Position numbers and translations under genes: made by a program. Below, in pieces: positions 43,301 to 51,200 of a DNA stretch of 64,000 nucleotides (the first letter of the stretch is position 1; each line of letters starts with the position of its first letter). The stretch is taken from NCBI GenBank assembly GCA_021613375.1, contig CM038710.1:27044763-27108762 (forward strand). Direction: 5' to 3'. The DNA is from Megaleporinus macrocephalus. Lineage: Eukaryota > Chordata > Actinopteri > Characiformes > Anostomidae. The notes beneath the pieces are model-generated. The model worked only from the letters and a program-made list of their open reading frames with translations. It ran no database searches and was not told where the DNA came from.

Positions 43301-45216
43301 ATCTAAAATGCTGCTTCCTCTTCATCTAACATCTAATCCAGCCAATCAAGCTGCTGAAGCAGGTGGAGCAGGTTGTGGTCAGGAAGGAAGATCTCCAGGA
43401 CCAGGGCTGAACTGAACGTACTAGTATGCGTGCATTTAATACGATTTTTGGCTAATATGTTATACTCAAATAGAAACTGTGCAGAAACATGCATATTTAA
43501 GTGTGTTGCTTGTATAGGACATGATAATTTGTCAAAATGATCTGAATCAAATATTGTTACGTTAACTTACATTAAAAGCTAACAACTGTTCTTTACCCAG
43601 GGATGCCAATTTGGTCTGACAAACTGGAGGGACCAAATACCATATTGATAGTTCATACTTTATATGTAAATATCAAACACAAAAACATATAACATTAACA
43701 GGAAAGATCACCTCACGCATATTCAATATAATGATTTTTTGCATGTTGCTATAAATATTTGAGCAAAATCCCCAACAACAATAAACATGATGGTAATTAA
43801 CAGGAAAACTATCAGTAACTGTTAAGGCTTGAGTCAGGAAATTAAACAGACGGTTACTGTTTCTTTCTTTTTGTCATTATTGACTATAAACAAATATCTA
43901 TTTTGGGTTCAGTATGAGTTTACACTGTATTTAACAGGTCCGTTTCACTGATATCAGACATCTGATAGCTTTTTAGCAACTCAAGTATGTCCTTTTTTTC
44001 AATCCCCAATATTTTCTTATATCATTTTTAAAAATTGAAGGATTATGATTCTCCATCTGAGAAATGGTCAGCATTAACAGTTTTTCTATAAAGGCTACAA
44101 AAACTAATTCATTTTTATTTATGGTTATTTTATATATGCATACAAGAACAAGTACACTTTTTAATTGTATTTGTTTCATTTGAGTTAATTAATTTATTGT
44201 GGTCAGTGTGTTTAGATCCATTTTATTATAAATTAATTCTATCCAGTTCTAAAAAGAGATTACTGGCAGGTTTTAATTAGTTTTGTTTATTAGAGATCCT
44301 TTGTATGCATTTTTTTCTTAGTGCGAACTCTTTATTGAAGACTTAGGGCTTGTACTGAGTAGGCGTTGAAGTAGCAAGAGTCAAGAAGTGAGTTGCAAAA
44401 AGAGCAGAGCTATAGTCTTCTGAGCTTCGTGGGAAAACAGGCTAGTAGTAACGTGGATGGAGCTGTGCAGGTGCATGTTTTTTAACAGAAGGAAAACATT
44501 TATTAGGTTTCTGGTTTGTGCCAGTAATGTAATACCGTCTTAGATAATTTAATCTCAATGTGAAAATCATATTGCAATAACAACAAAAACAATACAGATT
44601 TATCATATAGCCCTAGTAACTACTATGAAATGAATGTGGGTGACATGACAATGTTTTTTGTTCAATGTTTCCCACAGTGCACTACATCCAGTTATACAGA
44701 CCTAAATATTCTATATTCTAAATACTTTAGTCTTTGTGATTCATTCAGAGTGGTTCGATGTGACTGCACACTTCTGTGAATTGTCCAAATATATATATAT
44801 ATATATATTTCATATTTATGTGTATTAGTGTATGTATTGTAAATTGTTCCTTGTTTAATATTGTCTATTTTAAGTTGTTCTATCTTTTATCTTATTGTTT
44901 CATTTGGGCAGCCAGCATTTCACTGCTAGTTATACCACGTATGACTATGTATGTAACAAATTAACTTTTACTCGACTTTATGTGATTTGAAATGATTCAT
45001 AGTACAGCAAGCTACAGACTTCTTTACAGTGATGACGGGAACCAGATATCACCATGTCTACAATACAAATACAGGCATTTACTATACCATCCAAAACACC
45101 AGTTAATCAACATGTGTCTTCCGAGTTAGCATAGATTAAAATAGATGGATCACAATACATTTTAAGCCAAAACTTTATCACAAAATGATGGTACAACAAC
45201 GTGTCAGGTTCAGGCA

Positions 45217-45257
<41 letters not shown>

Positions 45258-48200
45258 GGACCACTCTGAATGACTTTGTTTGCACCTCTGCTATTTAGCT
45301 GTGTAGAGTTCCCCTTTAAGTGTGGATATAAATACATGTCCTTTAGAGTTTAAGGGGTTTAAAGCTAAAATCCAAAGTAATGCAAGGAAAGTGATGTAAA
45401 GTGTAAATCGTTCATGAAGTGTTGGTGTAGTGTAATGTAGAGCATTCTGAGAATGAGCGTCTAACCACATCAGATGACAAAGGAGCGCAAACACACCTAG
45501 ATTAATTAGGTGAATGAGGAAAGTGTCAGCTTAGCATGTTTTGTTCTGTTTTTGTAACAGTAAGAGCTGCTGTAGCTTCCTAATTTCAAATGGACACTTA
45601 AAAGGCTCATATCGTGTCCCTGCTGTTTAGTAATTGTAAACAATTCAAAAGCTTTTCAATTCAAATGATACTGTATGTGGACTATTCTACCCAATTAGTT
45701 GAAACTGTGGTCCCAAAATAAATAGATAAATATATATATAAACAAGCAAGTAAGTAAGTGGTGGCTCTTCCAAACCCCAATCCCCACAATTCTGCTTTTG
45801 GAAATAATACTGTTCTTGCATTTTTTAAAACTGTGTTTTGTTGCTGTCAATGTAATTGTTGCCGCTCCAAGTTTTCATGGCACTACCGAAACATCAAGCT
45901 TTTTATAGCATGGGTGGAGTCTTATTCTAGCCACCCATCTGCATTTTAGAACAGAAAGTGAGCTTGCATTCCTGTTCCTCCTGGCTACACGGTGAGCCAT
46001 TGTTTTGTTAACTGTCACTACCAACACACATATTCTTTATATGAAGTAAACCTTTCAGTGCTTTAATGAAAAATATTTAGATTTTAAGTTTGTACAATTG
46101 TTCTGATCTGTAAAACCAAATTCAGCTTAAAAAAGTATTGCGTATTTCACACTTTGGACAGTTTCTGACACCTTGGAAAATACTGAGGCTCCGTGCAGCA
46201 AAGAGAGCGGATAAGAGGAGCAGTTCCACCAGCAGCATCAACAACAACCTATAAGTAGCAGCTATGCCATGTGAGTTTACTGCTGTTAAAGCAGATCATG
46301 TTTAACACTTTCATAGTGAGTAACTTAGGGGTGTAAGAAAATATCGAAATATCGAATATTGGGATATTATGTTTAGTGATACTGTATCGATTCTCAAAAG
46401 TACAGTATCGATACACAGATTCCTGGCAGACAGTAAATCACTGTTTGTTGTGTTTAAACCTCTGATCACTAGATGGCAGTGTTTTCAGTCCACTCCAACA
46501 TTAACAAGCAGCACAAGGGCGCAATGCTACTGTAAGCATTGACAAACCTGTTCATTAAAAGTGATGTGTTTTAATAGTAGGATTAGAAAAATCGCAGTAT
46601 ATCACTTTGTTTGCAGTATCACAATATATCGTGACCGCTGTATCACGATATGTATTGTATCACCGGGTTCTTGCCAATACACAGCCCTAGAGTAACTTTG
46701 TTAATTTACTTTGTGTTTATGTGAATGTTTATGACATTCATTGTATTTTTAACATTTTATGTCTCCACAAAAAGCAAATCAGAGCAAATCAGAGCAGAAC
46801 TCAAAAGTATTCACCGAAAAACACAGTGTTCACTGTTTGTTTAATTCTAGGCCAAAAAAAAAAGTGAGCGTGTAAAACTGCATCTCTGCATTTTTCACCC
46901 CGACCGAACGTAGACATCAGATAGCAATTTAAAATACTATGGCACATTTAACAAAAAAATATAGGGTCATGTAAAGTACAAAGAAAGTCCAAGTAAGTTC
47001 AAAATGGGTTTTCAACTCTCACTCTAAAGCTATTTAACAGTATAATGTTTATATAATAAATATTTCTATATTCAGGGAAGGAAAGGCGAATGACATCTTA
47101 CACAATGACAAGACCCTTTAATAATGTGAGGCCTGGAGCCTTAGAGAGCAACCCGAGCTGTTTGCCTAAACTATGGCTGACTTGGTGAAGCAGCATGCAT
47201 TACAACAGTGTTGAGAAACAACTGGACCCTCATGACTTCCTTCAGTTAGGATTTCCTTGAAAGGTCAACGTCAGCGTAACGTGACTGAAAGAAATGAACT
47301 AGTGGCATGATACAGCCGTGCATTTCCCTTTAAAGCAGCCATCCTGCTGACAGGAGGAATTCCAGTATGCAAAACTGCTGTCTTTCTATTAGACATTCCG
47401 CTTTCACTACAGTGCCTGGACCTACAGCCGTCCACACTGCTGCAGGTCCTGTAGACCACTCGGACAAAACCTCTGCAGCTCCACGTCATTCTAATCAAGA
47501 TGCCCTTCATAAAACTACAATTGCCGTTAATAACATTGAAGGAAAACACTGCCTCTGAAAGAACACCCAACATCCTGTGCGGTTAGGCCTGGGCTGTATT
47601 TGTGTATGAGTGACATCATCCATGCAAATGACAGCGGGAGAACAGCAGAGGACAGAGACGACAGACTGTGCTACTGTCCGAACGGCTGAAATCTACCTGC
47701 ACAGACCCCACCAATCACACTGAATGCTGAAGTGCTCCATTTTCAAAGCACTTGTGCAAATGTAAGCAGGTGCAACTGTAGCAAGAAAGGGTCTCTGGTG
47801 AGATGAGGTAGCCAGACTTTCCTGAGTAAATTGGAGCTATACTTTAAGGGGGACTCCGACTGCCCACAGGAATCTGACTTTGTCGCACTGCCTCTCTCAC
47901 AACGAGGGTCAGGATTACAAAGGAGCTTGTGAAACAGAGAAAACAACAACATCATAATAACATAATAACAATGAAACACTATGTAGAATACAGTAGTGGA
48001 GACCGATATATTATGGCCAATATACTGAATCTATTCACCTCAGCCAACGAGGACACCTGTACTGCTGATACCCCACTATTCATAACAGGCCCAATACAGG
48101 CGTTCACACTACTTCGTTAACATTATGTTTAATATTATGTGAACTAGTGATCGTAATTTGACTTTCATGAAAACACAGTCTCAGGGAGGGTATCTGGGCT

Positions 48201-51200
48201 AGCTGAGCACTTTCACTGAGCATTATATTATATTATATTATATTATGTTATATTATATTATATTATATTATATTATATTATATTATATTATATTATATTA
48301 TATTAATATTTACCCCCACTGGCTGTCTTTAAAGGGTACTTTATGATGAACAGTCCTTAATATGATCAGAAACATTAACTAACAGGTTAACACAATTTTC
48401 ATTTGAGTTTGACTTAAATACACTTAACAAAAATATAAACATAAGATTCCGCTCCCATTTTGTAACAGTTTGATAGATTTTTTAAGTGTTGGTGCTACTA
48501 GCCAATGGTGGAAACAACAGATACACCCCCATTTTTATTAATATCTTTTCAGTACAAAGTGTTAGCAAGTTAGCAAAGTTATTAAAGTTATGAATGCTTA
48601 AACTATATTTAGGAACAATTCAAAATCAGTAATATGGGTTATTGGCCACTGTGCTCTGTAAATGTCAGCAGCACCATTGAAAAACTAATTCACAATCTGA
48701 AATATCATTCAACAATCTGTATATTGCTGTATGGATTATATGTCATACCCCTAATCCAGGGCAGACTGTGAGCAAGTTTATGAGCAAAGTTCCTGCAGAT
48801 TACAAAATTTGTATCAAGTTTAATTGTCCCCTAAACTTGAAGCAGGCGCAGAAAATCACTTTGAGAAATTGGGTGCCCCTCTAATTCACTTCTTCTCACG
48901 ATTCTTCCCCACAAAATAGGTCACTTTGTCTCCTCATATTTGGATTAGTGCCCCCTGGAAGAGTAGTGAAACTCTATTAAACCTAGTGCGGAAGGACTAT
49001 CAGTGTTTTTGCACTGGGCAGTGTGGTACGGTATGGTGATCACAGATTTTGTAGTCAATTCCACCTCCGACTACATCACACCTGTACAGAATTCAGTCAT
49101 CTTTCTTGCCAAGACCCAAGAGTCTAGTCTCGTACGCAGACAACTAAGTGGTCAAACAAAGTTTTCACAGAACTGTTATAAACTGTCAAGAGCCTGATGA
49201 CCACATGACCAGTATTTCTAGTAACATTAGCAAGCCGGATCTCCATCTGAGACTTTTCAGATAAAATCAAATGCGGAACCAAACAGAAGCTGAAGCTGCT
49301 CCGAAGCTGCTACTGGGGTTTGTGCTTAGTGTTAAGACCAGCAACGAGTGAGAAATCAGGTGACCACCACATAGAGAGAGTGGCCAGTGCAAAAATTCCT
49401 GTAATGTCAAGAAAATGCTTTAATACGTGGCAAAAGTGCATCACCAGCATGTTGCGAGAGGAACATCAGTAGCATAATATGTTATTGTACTGATTTTTGT
49501 CCCATCACAACTTCAGAATGGTTACAACATGGACTTTGGACCACTCTGAGCGAAACCATGAGGAGTGAGAGAAAGCACAGTTTCTCTGAAATGTGATTTC
49601 TCTCATTACAAACTGAGGAAGATGCTCTGGATGGGTGCCAGGCACCAAGCACGCTAAGACGTATTGATGTTTCAGAGTTCTCCTCATGCTGAGCATTCTG
49701 TAATCATTCTCATGAGACCAACCCGAGAGACCATGAGGGTACGGTTCACCCCTCCATTACCTCCCTACATTTCTGTTTTGTTTCTTAAGCATTGGTGAGT
49801 AATCTTCATTTCCTTTTTAGTCATGCCAAAAAGGAAGTGAGCAGTAAGCATCACATTATCAAAAATAACTCTTCAACAGCTCTGCTTTTGAATGTTGGAC
49901 TCTTTGCTCATAGCGGCGAAGGAAAATCTCAACGTATATCGTCCCTCTCTGCATTGTTTTAATGTTTGGAGCTACAATGAAAGTATATAATTATGGAAAT
50001 GCACATTTATGGGCTCTTATTCTAATATTCCACATGGACTGGGAATATTCAGCACTGCAGTGCTCTACAGTAAATGACTGTTGAACAATTATTAATGCAG
50101 CCTGTCTCTGATCAGGTTTCCTTATATTAGACTTTTCATTATGAGGCTAATGATTGACAGCTTTCTGTCCAACACTGCTAGCCTGCTATGCTCCTCACAC
50201 AGAACTAAAATCATTATGCACGCTTTATGTAACACTAACTGAATAAAAACACTCACAAATGGACAGACATGCAAATCAGTGAACTAAGAAACAGATGAAC
50301 AGACGTGTAAATGGACAGACAAACAAATGAATGGACGAAGCAACACATGAAAGAAGAAATCAACAAACAATATAAGCGATGGAGCAGCTACAAAGCTTTT
50401 GGCTACACTGCATTAGATTCTCTGAATCTGAAACTGTTTTGTGTGGGCGGGGCAAGAGAATCAGCCTTGTGATTGGTTAGGAAATGTTTACGGAAGCATT
50501 ACCCACGATTCAGACCACCCAGTTTCCATGGAGGGGACAGGAATATGTTGAAATATGGCAGAAGTTAAGGTCTTGTTCAGACTGCCAGTCCAAATCAGAT
50601 TTTGGCATGTCCAGACTGTATCTAGACTTTATTGTTAATCTAGCTGGTTTTGTTAATCTAACTGGTTTTGAAATGCGATTCCAATCAGATTTTTTACAGA
50701 TGCATCTCAGTCTGGATGTTCTGGCTGCTCAAAAGGTGTTTCTTCTGTCAATCGCAACTCAACAAACATAAAATCCTGAACGACAGAAGTGCTGGGATTT
50801 GCCTCATAGTCACTGATACCTATATCATTACCACAGCATCCCATTCAGATAGACCAGTGATGTCTGCACAGGCAAATCTAATCTGATTACTTGCAAATAA
50901 CTTGCCTGCAGACTGAATGTAGCTGAATATTAGACTTTGGGTTGATGTTCATAAGATGCACTTTGTACATGAACATGTTACTCCAAAAACAAGATCAACA
51001 TGATTAACTTACTGGTTTAGGTTCTAAGGGGCTTTAAAGTTTGTTAAGCTCTGTTTTTTATTTTCTGCTATACCGTAAACCTCACAGGTTAGAGGTGTGA
51101 GCATCAGAGAAGCTGCCCAGATGAAACGCATAAACAACAAAAAAAAGAATAATATCTAAAAGACAGTCAATGACAGTAAAAAGTCTATGACCTCAGAAAT

